Origin: Haloarcula marismortui ATCC 43049
GTDB taxonomy: Archaea; Halobacteriota; Halobacteria; Halobacteriales; Haloarculaceae
Assembly (NCBI RefSeq): GCF_000011085.1
Contig: NC_006396.1
Coordinates: 2,046,001 to 2,110,000 of the forward strand
Direction: 5' to 3'
Length of the DNA stretch: 64,000 bases
A program made the position numbers and the translations under genes. Positions 34,592-43,929 of the stretch are shown here, one piece after another (position 1 is the stretch's first letter; each line of letters opens with the position of its first letter). The notes below the pieces were generated by a model. It ran no database searches, was not told the origin of the DNA, and worked only from the letters and a program-made list of their open reading frames with translations.

Positions 34592-37500
34592 ATGGCAACC
34601 GATTCCGGCACCCGGATAGACCCTTCGGCTGACGAGGTATCGAACTACGACTACCAGAATGAGACTGTCGCTCGGTCTGGCCTCGTCGACGACCTACAGG
34701 CGCGCGTCAACGGCGAGGTCCGGTTCGACGAGTACTCGCGGCAGTTGTATGCGACCGACGCCAGCCTCTATGAGGTGCTGCCCATTGGCGTCGTCTATCC
34801 ACAGTCAACCGAGGACGTGGCCGCGGTCATGTCCTACTGCGCCCAGCGTGAGATTCCGGTTCTACCGCGGGGCGGCGGGACGAGCCTCGCCGGCCAGACC
34901 GTCAACGAAGCCGTCGTGCTGGATTTCTCACGGTACATGAACGACCTCGTCGGGGCCCGGCCCGACGACCGGCGAGCGCGAGCCCAGCCGGGCATCAAGC
35001 TCGGCGACCTGAACGGGGAGCTGGCCGACCACGGGCTGAAGTTCGCGCCGGACCCGGCGTGGGGCGACAAGAGCGTTCTCGGCGGCGCTATCGGTAACAA
35101 CTCCACCGGCGCACACTCCCTGCAGTACGGCAAGACCGACGCCTACATCGAAGAGTGCGAGGTCGTCCTCGCGGACGGCACCGTCACCACGTTCGGCGAG
35201 GTCACCCGCGAGGAACTGCGCGACCGAGCGGACCCCGACGGTGACCTCGAAGCCCGGATTTACGCCGAAATCGAGCGAATACTCGCCGAGGAGGGCGAGG
35301 AGATTGAGAGCCACTACCCGGACCTGAAGCGCAACGTCTCTGGGTATAACCTCGACTGGGTGCTCGACGACGCACAGGACGGGACCATCAACGTCGCCTC
35401 GCTGCTGGCCGGCAGCGAAGGGACCCTCGCAATTGTCACCGAGGCCGAGGTGTCTCTGGAGCCGATTCCAGAAACCAAGTCGATGGGCCTGCTCGCCTAC
35501 GAGGGGCTCATCGAGGCTATGGAAGACGTGGCGGACATTCTCGAACACGATCCGGCTGCCGTCGAGGTGCTCGACGACGTACTCATCGACCTGGCCCAAG
35601 ACACCGCCGAGTTCGAAGACGTGGTTGGGATGTTGCCCGAGGGGACTCGGGCGGTCCTCATCGTAGAGTTCTACGCCGACGACGAGGAGAGCGGGCGACA
35701 GAAAGTCGCCGACCTGCTTGTGGACCGAACGAACGGCGTCGACCCCGCCGCCGACCCGACCGCGGACCGGACCGTCGTTGACACGCCGATACGGGCGTTC
35801 GACGCTATGGAGGCCCACGACGAGGCGAAACGCGAGAAATTCTGGAAGATGCGCAAATCCGGCCTCCCGATACTACTCTCGCGGACGACTGACGAGAAAC
35901 ACGGCTCGTTCATCGAGGACACCGCCATCCCGCCGGCGAACCTCCCGGAGTACGTCGCCGACTTTCAAGAGATTCTGGAGGAGCACGACACCTTCGCCTC
36001 CTTCTACGCCCACGCCGGCCCCGGCGTGCTCCACATCCGGCCGCTCATCAACACCAAGTCGGTCGAGGGCGTCGAGACCATGGAGTCCATCGCCGACGCG
36101 GTGACCGACCTCGTCGTCAAATACGGCGGGAGCGTCTCGGGCGAACACGGTGACGGCCGCGCCCGCACGCAGTGGAACGAGAAGCTCTACGGCCCGGACC
36201 TCTGGGAGACCTTCCAGGAACTCAAGTCCGCGTTCGACCCCGACTGGCTGCTCAACCCCGGGCAGGTCGTCGGTGTCGACGCGGGCGAGGTCGAGTCCGG
36301 CGCGATGCCCGAGCGGGCGCGCACTGTCGATATGACCGAGAACCTCCGTTTCGACCCGGAATACGAGTTCGATGCGGGCTTTGACCCCGCGCTGGAGTGG
36401 GACAACGACAACGGGATGCAGGGGATGGTCGAACTCTGTCACGGCTGTGGCGGCTGTCGCGGCCCGCAGGAGACGACCGGTGGCGTGATGTGCCCGACCT
36501 ATCGAGCATCCGAGGAGGAAATGACGACGACGCGGGGGCGGGCAAATATGCTCCGGCAAGCGATGAGCGGCGACCTGCCGGACGACCCTACGGACGAGGA
36601 GTTCATGCACGAGGTGCTCGACCTCTGTATCGGCTGCAAGGGGTGTGCGAAGGACTGCCCGAGCGAGGTCGACATGGCGAAGCTCAAAGCCGAGGTGACA
36701 CACGCCTACCATCAGGAACACGGGTCCAGCCTGCGGGACAAGGTGTTCGCCAACGTCGACGCGCTGGCCGGGTTAGGCAGTTCCTTCGCGCCACTGTCAA
36801 ACCTCGCGACGAAGGTGCCGGGCGCTCGAACGGTGCTGGAGAAGGCGGTCGGTATCGCCCCCGACCGCACGCTGCCGAGCTTCCAGCGCACGACGCTGCA
36901 GGACTGGTTCGACGAACGCGGCCCGCAAATCCCGGCGGACGAAGCCGAGCGGCGGGCGCTGCTGTTCCCCGATACGTACACGAACTACAGCCATCCCGAG
37001 GTCGGGAAAGCCGCCGTTCGCGTCCTCGAAGCCGCGGGCGTCCACGTCCAGCTCGCCGACCGAACCGACAGCGGACGGCCGGCCCACTCGAAGGGCTTTC
37101 TGGACCAGTCCCGGGCGACCGCGCGGGACAACATTGATGCGCTCGTCCCCGCGGTCAAGGAGGGCTGGGACGTGGTGCTGGTCGAACCAAGCGACGCCGT
37201 GATGTTCCAGTCGGACTATCTAGACCTGCTGTCGGGCGAGGACGTGGAGACGCTGGCCGCCAACGCCTACGGCGTCTGTGAGTACCTCGATACCTTCCGA
37301 CTGGACGAAGCGGCCGACTGGGACGTGCCGGCCGAGACGCTGACCTACCACGGCCACTGTCACCAGAAGGCGACAAAGAAGGACCACCACGCCGTCGGTG
37401 TCCTCCGACGGGCCGGCTACGACGTGGACCCGCTGGATTCGGGCTGTTGTGGCATGGCCGGCTCTTTCGGCTACGAGGCCGAGCACTTCTCGATGAGCAA

Positions 37501-37657
37501 AGCCATCGGCGCGATCCTGTTCGATCAGATCGGCGAGAGTCGCGGCGACACCGTGGTCGCGCCCGGCGCATCCTGTCGCACGCAACTGGACGACTGGGAC
37601 GAAAGCGACGGCGAACCGCCGCATCCGGTGGAGAAGCTCGATGCGGCCCTAGCCTGA
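34592..37657 (+). CDS. FAD-linked oxidase fused to Fe-S and Cys-rich domains (D-lactate/glycolate dehydrogenase type)
   Basis: A 1021-aa fusion. Residues about 60-270 are a FAD-binding PCMH domain (PRGGGTSLAGQTVN; GGAIGNNSTGAHSLQYG), then the FAD oxidase C-terminal domain to about 560 (HAGPGVLHIRPLIN; SGEHGDGRARTQW; NPGQVV). A ferredoxin-like segment follows with CHGCGGC near 615 and CIGCKGCAKDCPSEVDM near 678, then a CCG domain with GHCHQKA and DSGCCGMAGSFG near 951. This is GlcD plus GlcF/GlpC in one chain, as in membrane-associated D-lactate or glycolate dehydrogenases passing electrons to quinone. Which hydroxy acid is used cannot be told. ATG at 34592 (ACCATGGCAACC). Confidence 0.9.
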   Translation: MATDSGTRIDPSADEVSNYDYQNETVARSGLVDDLQARVNGEVRFDEYSRQLYATDASLYEVLPIGVVYPQSTEDVAAVMSYCAQREIPVLPRGGGTSLAGQTVNEAVVLDFSRYMNDLVGARPDDRRARAQPGIKLGDLNGELADHGLKFAPDPAWGDKSVLGGAIGNNSTGAHSLQYGKTDAYIEECEVVLADGTVTTFGEVTREELRDRADPDGDLEARIYAEIERILAEEGEEIESHYPDLKRNVSGYNLDWVLDDAQDGTINVASLLAGSEGTLAIVTEAEVSLEPIPETKSMGLLAYEGLIEAMEDVADILEHDPAAVEVLDDVLIDLAQDTAEFEDVVGMLPEGTRAVLIVEFYADDEESGRQKVADLLVDRTNGVDPAADPTADRTVVDTPIRAFDAMEAHDEAKREKFWKMRKSGLPILLSRTTDEKHGSFIEDTAIPPANLPEYVADFQEILEEHDTFASFYAHAGPGVLHIRPLINTKSVEGVETMESIADAVTDLVVKYGGSVSGEHGDGRARTQWNEKLYGPDLWETFQELKSAFDPDWLLNPGQVVGVDAGEVESGAMPERARTVDMTENLRFDPEYEFDAGFDPALEWDNDNGMQGMVELCHGCGGCRGPQETTGGVMCPTYRASEEEMTTTRGRANMLRQAMSGDLPDDPTDEEFMHEVLDLCIGCKGCAKDCPSEVDMAKLKAEVTHAYHQEHGSSLRDKVFANVDALAGLGSSFAPLSNLATKVPGARTVLEKAVGIAPDRTLPSFQRTTLQDWFDERGPQIPADEAERRALLFPDTYTNYSHPEVGKAAVRVLEAAGVHVQLADRTDSGRPAHSKGFLDQSRATARDNIDALVPAVKEGWDVVLVEPSDAVMFQSDYLDLLSGEDVETLAANAYGVCEYLDTFRLDEAADWDVPAETLTYHGHCHQKATKKDHHAVGVLRRAGYDVDPLDSGCCGMAGSFGYEAEHFSMSKAIGAILFDQIGESRGDTVVAPGASCRTQLDDWDESDGEPPHPVEKLDAALA

Positions 37658-38173
37658 CGGTTCGTCGGGCTGGCGAACCGCTTGAACGATGCCGACCGTC
37701 TGGCCGACCAGCGCAAGTCCGATGCCGGCGAGCAACGTGGTTTCCGCCGGCGGGAACAGCGCGCCAGCGTACACCGCCGCACCGAGAACACTCAGCACTG
37801 CGCCGGCCGTGTACGCCCGCTGGCCTGCCGGAACGTGCTTCCCAGTGTAGTAGAGGCCGACGCCCGGAACAGCCATCCACCCCAGTAGTGTCGTCGTCAG
37901 GAACGGAACCCGGAGCGGAGAGTAGAGGAAACCGACGATGCCGCCGACGGTGAGCAGGAGTCCAACGAGCAGAATATCGCGCCAGATCCGGAGGACGCCC
38001 GTCACCATCTCGTCCCACGAAAGGACGGCGAACGCAGCGATGAGGACGGCGGCAACGACGTGGAATATCAGCACGGTCCGGTCAGTGACCACATCGAGAT
38101 GGGCCAGCCCCACGAGCAGCCACGCCAGCGGGATGAGGACGGTCGGACCCTGTGCACGCAAGCGAGGGAACAT
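37649..38173 (-). CDS. unidentified multi-pass membrane protein
   Basis: A 174-aa protein with about six hydrophobic helices and few polar residues (MFPRLRAQGPTVLIPLAWLLVG...). Its end overlaps the end of the convergent dehydrogenase by 9 nt. The frame is open far upstream but the ATG at 38173 begins the first plausible membrane segment. No motif or family recognised. Confidence 0.65.
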   Translation of the reverse strand: MFPRLRAQGPTVLIPLAWLLVGLAHLDVVTDRTVLIFHVVAAVLIAAFAVLSWDEMVTGVLRIWRDILLVGLLLTVGGIVGFLYSPLRVPFLTTTLLGWMAVPGVGLYYTGKHVPAGQRAYTAGAVLSVLGAAVYAGALFPPAETTLLAGIGLALVGQTVGIVQAVRQPDEPSG

Positions 38174-38225
38174 ACGCCTCACTGTGCCCCCCACAATCAA
38201 GAAACGTCGGTCGTGCGGACAGGTG

Positions 38226-39422
38226 TCACGCTCGCGGGAGTTCGACGACGAAGTGCGCGCCGTCAAGGTCGGTATCGGGGAAGGCCGCGTCGGTTTTGCT
38301 GGCGGTGTCAGCGAGGGAGATATCGCCGCCGAAACTCGTAACGAGCGTTTCGACGAGATGGAGTCCGCCGCCGTGCGTGTCGCCCGCCCGCGGGTCGAAA
38401 ACGCTGTCACGCTGGTCGTCGGGAATTCCCGGACCGTCGTCGACAACGTGGGTCTCGATGACATCGTCGGTCTCGCGGATCGCGACGAACACCGATGGCT
38501 GATGATATCTGTCTCCCGTCAACTCTGTCGTCTCCGCCCGCTGTGCCTCGCTCGGCAGCGCTGCTCCGTCCGTCGCGGTCCCCTCAGCGGAGAGTTCTGC
38601 TGCCGGCGTCCCGTGTTCGATAGCGTTCTCGATGAGGTTCCGGAGAACCGGGCGAGCGGCCTCGTTGGTGTATGCCATTGCGCTGTCCGGGGCTTGAAGT
38701 TCGATGGTGATGGGATGTGTTTGCTCGATTCGCTGTATCACCGCCCCGGCAATCCCGACGATGTCGGTCGGTTCGAATGCCGGGTCGGAACTGAGGGTCT
38801 CAACGACCGCCCCGGCGTTGTCGACCAAGCTATCGAGTTCGGTTACCTGCTCGTGGATCGCGTCCGCTGCCGTTTGAACCGTGTCCGAGTCGGCGTTCCG
38901 TCGAATGATCGTCGCGCGGCCATCAATAACGACGAGTCCGTTCGCGATATCGTGTCGAAACAGGTCGTTGACGAACGACAGCGTGTTCGCGGTTCGGGTC
39001 GCGCGACTGGCATCCTGACGGGCCCGAACCGCAAGCGTGCCCGCGATGAGTCCCGTGACAGCGCCCGTCTCCATCGCCAACAGGGTGACGAACACCGGTT
39101 CGGCGATTGTTCGACCCTCCATCATGCGGATAAAGACGCTCAAACCGATGACAGCCCCGACTGCAAGGCTGCCGATAACGCTCCAGACGAAGACGGTCCA
39201 TATCTGCTCCCCCGGTGTCGACGACGAGACGAGGCGATAGCTGCCATACACTAGCACCAGCGGCAGTAGCCCGTCGAGGACCAACGCGAGCGCAGGGCCG
39301 CCGACCTGTCCGATACGCTGTGTCTCGATACCGAGGTGCCAGACGATGGCCGCACCTGTGAACGCGAGTCCGAAGCCAGCAAGCAGCCACGGCGCAAGGC
39401 GGGCCCGGCTACCACGGTACAT
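38226..39422 (-). CDS. membrane sensor histidine kinase
   Basis: A 398-aa kinase. The first 150 residues hold about five membrane helices with little extracellular sequence. Then come the dimerisation box FVNDLFRHDIANGLVVI with the phosphoacceptor His, the N box NLIENAIEHG, the G1 box DDGPGIP and a G2-like GGGLHLVETLVTSFGG. It belongs to the haloarchaeal FRHDI(x)N type. No response regulator gene is adjacent. The ATG at 39422 (MYRGSRARL) is preferred over one eleven codons upstream. Confidence 0.88.
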   Translation of the reverse strand: MYRGSRARLAPWLLAGFGLAFTGAAIVWHLGIETQRIGQVGGPALALVLDGLLPLVLVYGSYRLVSSSTPGEQIWTVFVWSVIGSLAVGAVIGLSVFIRMMEGRTIAEPVFVTLLAMETGAVTGLIAGTLAVRARQDASRATRTANTLSFVNDLFRHDIANGLVVIDGRATIIRRNADSDTVQTAADAIHEQVTELDSLVDNAGAVVETLSSDPAFEPTDIVGIAGAVIQRIEQTHPITIELQAPDSAMAYTNEAARPVLRNLIENAIEHGTPAAELSAEGTATDGAALPSEAQRAETTELTGDRYHQPSVFVAIRETDDVIETHVVDDGPGIPDDQRDSVFDPRAGDTHGGGLHLVETLVTSFGGDISLADTASKTDAAFPDTDLDGAHFVVELPRA

Positions 39423-39645
39423 AATTATGACTTGTGCTCGAACGGCTAATTCCATTTGGTTAGTGATCCGGTAAGACCGAACGCGACGCCGTGGCGTCTA
39501 TAGCCAGCCGGGAGAGCCGGCGGCGCATGTGCCATGACAGTATTACACACTCCCTAATCGCCAGACAGCGGTCGGATCTTTCTGTTTCCCACCAGAGCAT
39601 CGTACCGACACTGTTATCCGTGGTGCTGGCATCTCTTTGGTTGCA

Positions 39646-39840
39646 ATGGCGAAAGGAACGGTTGATTTCTTCAACGACACTGGCGGTTACGGTTTCATCG
39701 ACACTGAGGACGCGGACGAGGACGTCTTCTTCCACATGGAAGACATCGGCGGCCCGGACCTCGAGGAAGGACAGGAGCTCGAATTTGACATCGAGCAGGC
39801 GGACAAGGGTCCGCGCGCCAACAACGTCACGAGGCTCTAA
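39646..39840 (+). CDS. CspA-type cold-shock protein, first copy
   Basis: A 64-aa single OB-fold protein with RNP1-like GGYGFID and RNP2-like DVFFHMED, an RNA chaperone that melts structures at low temperature. KGTVDFFNDTGGYGF is the haloarchaeal version of the bacterial KGTVKWFN start. Very acidic for the family. TATA-like CTGTTATCC lies about 29 nt upstream. Followed after 2 nt by a near-identical gene. Confidence 0.95.
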   Translation: MAKGTVDFFNDTGGYGFIDTEDADEDVFFHMEDIGGPDLEEGQELEFDIEQADKGPRANNVTRL

Positions 39841-39842
39841 CA

Positions 39843-40037
39843 ATGGCGGAAGGCACTGTCGACTTCTTCAACGACACTGGTGGTTACGGCTTCATCGAAA
39901 CCGACGATGCGGACGAAGACGTCTTCTTCCACATGGAAGACGTCGGCGGCCCTGACCTCGAAGAGGGGCAGGAAGTCGAGTTCGACATCGAGCAGGCGGA
40001 CAAGGGTCCGCGTGCGACCAACCTCACGCGACTGTAA
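39843..40037 (+). CDS. CspA-type cold-shock protein, second copy
   Basis: A 64-aa paralogue of the gene just upstream, differing at only about nine positions (for example GFIETDDAD for GFIDTEDAD), with the same GGYGFIE and DVFFHMED motifs. The start follows the upstream TAA after 2 nt, so they are cotranscribed. A recent tandem duplication. Nucleotide identity is also high across the two genes. Confidence 0.95.
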   Translation: MAEGTVDFFNDTGGYGFIETDDADEDVFFHMEDVGGPDLEEGQEVEFDIEQADKGPRATNLTRL

Positions 40038-40164
40038 GACGGCATCTGTCTTCAGTCTAGCATTATAATCACTTGTCAGCGGTCGCGGTGTACCATAGCG
40101 TACACGGCAGTGTCGCTGGCACGTACATAACTCACGACGAGCAACAGCGCTCGCCGGCGCGTCA

Positions 40165-40905
40165 CTACGTCATCAGTGGCGACGCTGCCCGATAGACGAT
40201 TTCCATCGGCAGCCCCGTCGCATCTCGCGGCGGCTCGGGCGGGAGCGTGTACAGTTCTCCATCACCCGGCTGTGCTGTGTACGCGAGAGCGACGGCGTCC
40301 AGCACGTCGTCGACGGCCACCGCTGTGCCACCGGTCGCTTCGGCGGCTTTCTGGACTGTCGGGGCTGCGTCACGGTCGTAATGCGCGAGAATCCGCATCC
40401 GCTCAGCGTACCCTCCGGCAGTGTGCTTCGGGTGAGTGAGCGGCTCGCCGCCAAGTGCTCGGAAGCAGACTTCCGGATGAGACTCCCGAATGGCAGCGGC
40501 GGCCTCGGGCAGTTCCTGCAGGAGTTCGTCGACTCTGGCGAGGCTGTCGCTCCGTGCGAACGCCCGCTCGGAGAGTTCGTGTCCAGTCTTGCGCTTGTGG
40601 ACGCGATTGGCCGTCGAGTATCGCTGTTTCCGGGTCGCTTCTCGTACTGGCGGCGTGCGGACCGTCGTGCTTCGCTCACCAAGGACTGACCGAGCGAGTT
40701 CATCACACCGGCGGTCCGGCTCGCCGGATTCGACAAGTCCGATCGGCACCCCGACCAGAATCCGGCGGGCGCGCTCCTCGTAAGCTGCCCAGCACGCGCC
40801 GATACTATCGAACACGGACGTGTGGTCGAAGCCGTCGCCGGTGAACGCCACAGCGACCCAGGACTCGTCGCTTCGATCGACGCCGACGTACAACGGTTCC
40901 GCCAT
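40165..40905 (-). CDS. DUF429 family protein (RNase H-like fold)
   Basis: A 246-aa protein. LYVGVDRSDESWVAVAF at the N-terminus, VGVPIGLVESGEPDRRCDELAR near 60, RESHPEVCFRALGG near 150 and VDDVLDAVALAYTA near 220 are the conserved blocks of DUF429, predicted to be RNase H-fold nucleases because of the spaced Asp/Glu residues. Substrate and role are unknown. ATG at 40905 (MAEPLYVG). Positions 40038-40164 hold nothing supported. Confidence 0.82.
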   Translation of the reverse strand: MAEPLYVGVDRSDESWVAVAFTGDGFDHTSVFDSIGACWAAYEERARRILVGVPIGLVESGEPDRRCDELARSVLGERSTTVRTPPVREATRKQRYSTANRVHKRKTGHELSERAFARSDSLARVDELLQELPEAAAAIRESHPEVCFRALGGEPLTHPKHTAGGYAERMRILAHYDRDAAPTVQKAAEATGGTAVAVDDVLDAVALAYTAQPGDGELYTLPPEPPRDATGLPMEIVYRAASPLMT

Positions 40906-41012
40906 TATGAATACTCGTTCCGACGGGCGCAAAAGTGTATCCCGAGGTGTTTTTTGGCCAACCAGTCGGTCTTCGGGCTATCGGTCGAAGCGCTGACTGC
41001 CCCGACGAAAGG

Positions 41013-41198
41013 TTATGACCGCCCGAATTTCGTGAGGTCCTTGAGCGGGACGAGCCGGTGTTCCATCGCCGGCTTGGTGTAGCCAGCTGACTCCTCGGAG
41101 ACGCCGCTGGTGAACACCAGCATCTTCTGCTGGAGGACGTGCGGTATGCCGTCGTTGTCCCGTATGATGTCGACCGAGCGCCACGCTTCGTCTTCCAT
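41013..41198 (-). CDS. 61-aa haloarchaeal protein of unknown function
   Basis: MEDEAWRSVDIIRDNDGIPHV... to ...KDLTKFGRS. Regular coding pattern with acidic start and G/C third positions on this strand. Looks like a small conserved haloarchaeal protein, but I cannot name its family. Confidence 0.55.
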   Translation of the reverse strand: MEDEAWRSVDIIRDNDGIPHVLQQKMLVFTSGVSEESAGYTKPAMEHRLVPLKDLTKFGRS

Positions 41199-41239
41199 GT
41201 GTTAGAGTCACACGCCACTCCCACCTGTCTCTTTCCCCG

Positions 41240-41398
41240 TCAGGAGTGCGCCCCAACGAATGCCGTCCGGAGCCGCGCACCACAATCTGGACAGCACAGC
41301 GTCTGCCAGCGGTCGATGTCGAGGTCACCGAACGTCGCCCGGCGAATGGCTTCCTCAACGGTGACCGACCGGGAGCAGGTATCACACTCCTCAGCCAT
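41240..41398 (-). CDS. 52-aa zinc-ribbon-like protein
   Basis: MAEECDTCSRSVTVEEAIRR... with CDTC (residues 5-8) and CCPDC (about 36-40), a four-cysteine zinc ribbon. ATG at 41398; the in-frame extension upstream contains irregular Cys/Arg sequence. Probably another haloarchaeal zinc microprotein. Divergent from the nucleotidyltransferase gene. Confidence 0.65.
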   Translation of the reverse strand: MAEECDTCSRSVTVEEAIRRATFGDLDIDRWQTLCCPDCGARLRTAFVGAHS

Positions 41399-41472
41399 AC
41401 GGATTGTTGGCGGGCCACAGACAGAACCCGCTCGTCCACAGGCATTTAGCCGGCACGAGCATGGGACCAAAT

Positions 41473-42180
41473 ATGGACGGCGTCGTGCTCGCTGCCGGCG
41501 AAGGGACGCGGATGCGACCGCTCACTGCAGACAAGCCGAAGGGACTGGTCGAGGTGGCCGGAAAGCCGCTGCTGACACACTGCTTCGAGACGCTACGGTC
41601 AGTCGGCGGCGACCGGCTGGTCGTCGTTATCGGCTACCGCGCCGACGACATCCTGTCTCACTACGGCGACCAGTACCGAGGCACGCCGATAGCGTACGTC
41701 CGGCAGGACGAGCAACTGGGGCTTGCCCATGCGCTCGAACAGGCCAGATCCGCCGTCGACGGAACCTTCGTCGTGCTGAACGGCGACAACGTCTGCCGGG
41801 CGAACCTGAGCGACGCGATTGCCCGTCACCGCGAGACTGACGCCAGCGCGACGCTACTCGTCGAGAGCGTGTCGCGGGCGGAAGCCAGGTCGACCGGTGT
41901 CGTCACGACAGACAGCGAGGGCCGGGTGACCGGCCTCGTCGAAAAGCCATCGGACCCGCCGTCGACACTGGTCACGCGGGGCTTCTTTGTCTTCGAACCG
42001 GCTATCGGCCACGCCTGCGTGCTGACGCGACCTTCCGAACGCGGCGAGTACGAACTCCCCGACGCAATCGACCTGTTGCTGAGTGCCGGTCACCGCGTCG
42101 AGGCGGTCGAACTCGACGGGTGGTGTCACAACGTCAACGAACCGGGCGACATCGACGCGGTTGAGGACCGGCTCGCGTGA
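41473..42180 (+). CDS. sugar-phosphate nucleotidyltransferase (glucose-1-phosphate type)
   Basis: A 235-aa protein that would make an NDP-sugar from a sugar 1-phosphate. VVLAAGEGTRMRPLTADKPKGLVEVAGKPLL is the nucleotide-binding loop (read in two parts: AAGEGTRMRPLT and DKPKGLVEV); VLNGDNVC carries the metal-binding Asp, and VTGLVEKPSDPP the sugar-binding Glu-Lys. The protein ends after the catalytic domain without a left-handed helix domain. Start MDGVVLAAG at 41473 fits a TATA-like CATTTAGC about 27 nt upstream; ATG at 41461 (MGPNMDG) is the alternative. Confidence 0.85.
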   Translation: MDGVVLAAGEGTRMRPLTADKPKGLVEVAGKPLLTHCFETLRSVGGDRLVVVIGYRADDILSHYGDQYRGTPIAYVRQDEQLGLAHALEQARSAVDGTFVVLNGDNVCRANLSDAIARHRETDASATLLVESVSRAEARSTGVVTTDSEGRVTGLVEKPSDPPSTLVTRGFFVFEPAIGHACVLTRPSERGEYELPDAIDLLLSAGHRVEAVELDGWCHNVNEPGDIDAVEDRLA

Positions 42181-42259
42181 CAGCTCGGCCGCTGCCAGGC
42201 GACACAGCGCGCGGACACGGTGACAGAACACCGAAGGGGTTCCACCCCAATACAGGGGT

Positions 42260-42853
42260 ATGACAGCCGTTCGGCCGCTCGTGCTCGTCGCGATCGCCGT
42301 TCTCGTTTCGCTGGCCGGTTGCGGGGCGCTGTTCGGCAGCGGCGGAGAGGCACCCTCCGAGGCGACGGTAACGCCCGCCGCCGTGCCGACGGATGAGCCG
42401 GAAGCGGCGGAGACGACGAGCGGGTACTGGGGCAACGTCTCCGTCGACGCCAACAGGTCGGCGGTGACACAGCCGCGGGTCCTCGAACTACGACCGAACT
42501 GCGAGCGGCCGCCGGGACTTGTCGTCCACATTCAGGTGCTTGCGCTGCAGAACAACGACCCGGCGACGAACGAGGGCATCAACACCACCTGGCAGTTCGC
42601 GTCCCCGTCGAACCGGGACCTGACAGGACCGTACGCGAACTTCGTCCGGACAATCCAGAGCGGATTCGAACCGCTCCTGAACGCGACGGGCGTGCGGTAC
42701 GGGCCGCTGGACCGCGACGGCGACACCGCCTCACAGCCAGTGACGGTCGTTGACGCGAACGAAACGACGACGCGCTACCGGTGGACGGTGGAAAAGCAGA
42801 CCGAGGCGCCCTACGAGGGCTGCTGGATGACGGCGGGCGTCGCGCCGGCCTAA
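42260..42853 (+). CDS. secreted lipoprotein of unknown function
   Basis: A 197-aa protein with a lipoprotein signal peptide: hydrophobic VLVAIAVLVSLAGC with lipobox LAGC (Cys at about 21), then a Thr/Ala/Pro/Glu-rich spacer. The mature domain (about residues 55-197) is soluble with two cysteines (PNCERPP, EGCWMT). It ends 4 nt into the convergent ABC permease gene. No family recognised. Confidence 0.7.
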   Translation: MTAVRPLVLVAIAVLVSLAGCGALFGSGGEAPSEATVTPAAVPTDEPEAAETTSGYWGNVSVDANRSAVTQPRVLELRPNCERPPGLVVHIQVLALQNNDPATNEGINTTWQFASPSNRDLTGPYANFVRTIQSGFEPLLNATGVRYGPLDRDGDTASQPVTVVDANETTTRYRWTVEKQTEAPYEGCWMTAGVAPA

Positions 42854-43929
42854 CCTTCCATCCCGCTGAAGGAGAGGCCGCCTTCGATGTAGCGCTGGGC
42901 GAACAGGTACGCCAGCATGATCGGCGAGGCGAAGGTGAGCGCGAACGCGGAGAAGCGCGCCCACGGGATGGAGTACTCGTCAACCATCGCGTACAGGCCG
43001 ACCGGCAGCGTGTAGTTCTCCGTCCCCAGCAGCGTCTGGGCGACGACGAACTCCGTCCAGCCGGTGAGGAAGACGAAGATGAACACCGTCGCCAGCCCGG
43101 CAGTCGACATCGGGATAATGACCTCCGTCACCACGCGCCACGGCGGCGCGCCGTCGACGACGGCGGCCTCCTCGTAGGAGACCGGGATGCCGTCCATGTA
43201 GGTCTTCAGCAACCACGTGTTGAACGGCACGGCAGTCGCAGCGTAGTACACCGCAAGCGCCAGCTTGCTGTCGTTGATGCCGAACTGGACGTACAGCGCG
43301 TACATCCCGATGAGCAAGGCCACGCCGAGACCGCCTCCGACCTGCGTCATCAGGACGTAGAGGAACAGCACTTTCCGACGGAAAAGGAACTCCCGCCGCG
43401 AGAGGGCATACGCTGCCGGAATAATGAGCGACATCGCGATCAGCACGGTCGGAATCGCTACCATGAGGCTGTTCCAGAGGAAGTGCTTGAAATCCGACGG
43501 ACGGTCGACGCCGTAGTCGGAGGCGTCCAGAATTTCGATCCCCGGCGTCTGGAACACGAAGGCGAGGTCAGTGAACGGGATGGCGGCGGAGATCGAATAC
43601 GACGGGACGATGAGGTCACCGATAACCCAGATGAACGGTTTGACCGTTGGATTCGCGGGAAACAGCGAGAAGCTCTCTGAGGTGTACAGCGAGCTTCCGG
43701 AGCCGGAGAGAGCCGCCATCAGAATCCAGTAGATCGGGAAGAGGAGTGCCAGCACCACCAGTGTCGCGCCAATCGTCGAGAGGATGACCTTCAGAACCTC
43801 CGACGCGGGTAGCTCGCCGCGACGGACCGCCTGCACAGTGTAGGACCACTTTCGAACGGTTCGGGCGGGCATCGTGGCGAACGTCTTGATGTCATCGCTG
43901 AGCTTCCGGGCGATTGCACCGAGCAACAT
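42850..43929 (-). CDS. sugar ABC transporter permease (MalG-like)
   Basis: A 359-aa inner permease of a carbohydrate importer. One helix near residue 50-70, a long periplasmic-side loop, then five helices; the EAA loop contacting the ATPase is SYEEAAVVDGAPPWRVVTEVIIP (about 255-277). ATG at 43929 overlaps the TGA of the partner permease gene by one base (TGATG), showing coupling. Larger than typical MalG by an extra-loop insertion of about 80 aa, as seen in other haloarchaeal maltose-type permeases. Confidence 0.9.
   Translation of the reverse strand: MLLGAIARKLSDDIKTFATMPARTVRKWSYTVQAVRRGELPASEVLKVILSTIGATLVVLALLFPIYWILMAALSGSGSSLYTSESFSLFPANPTVKPFIWVIGDLIVPSYSISAAIPFTDLAFVFQTPGIEILDASDYGVDRPSDFKHFLWNSLMVAIPTVLIAMSLIIPAAYALSRREFLFRRKVLFLYVLMTQVGGGLGVALLIGMYALYVQFGINDSKLALAVYYAATAVPFNTWLLKTYMDGIPVSYEEAAVVDGAPPWRVVTEVIIPMSTAGLATVFIFVFLTGWTEFVVAQTLLGTENYTLPVGLYAMVDEYSIPWARFSAFALTFASPIMLAYLFAQRYIEGGLSFSGMEG

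Noticed and set aside
34928-36721. Two long open frames antisense to the FAD/Fe-S dehydrogenase
   Set aside because: They mirror the real gene codon for codon and lack motifs; the dehydrogenase has several cofactor-binding signatures.
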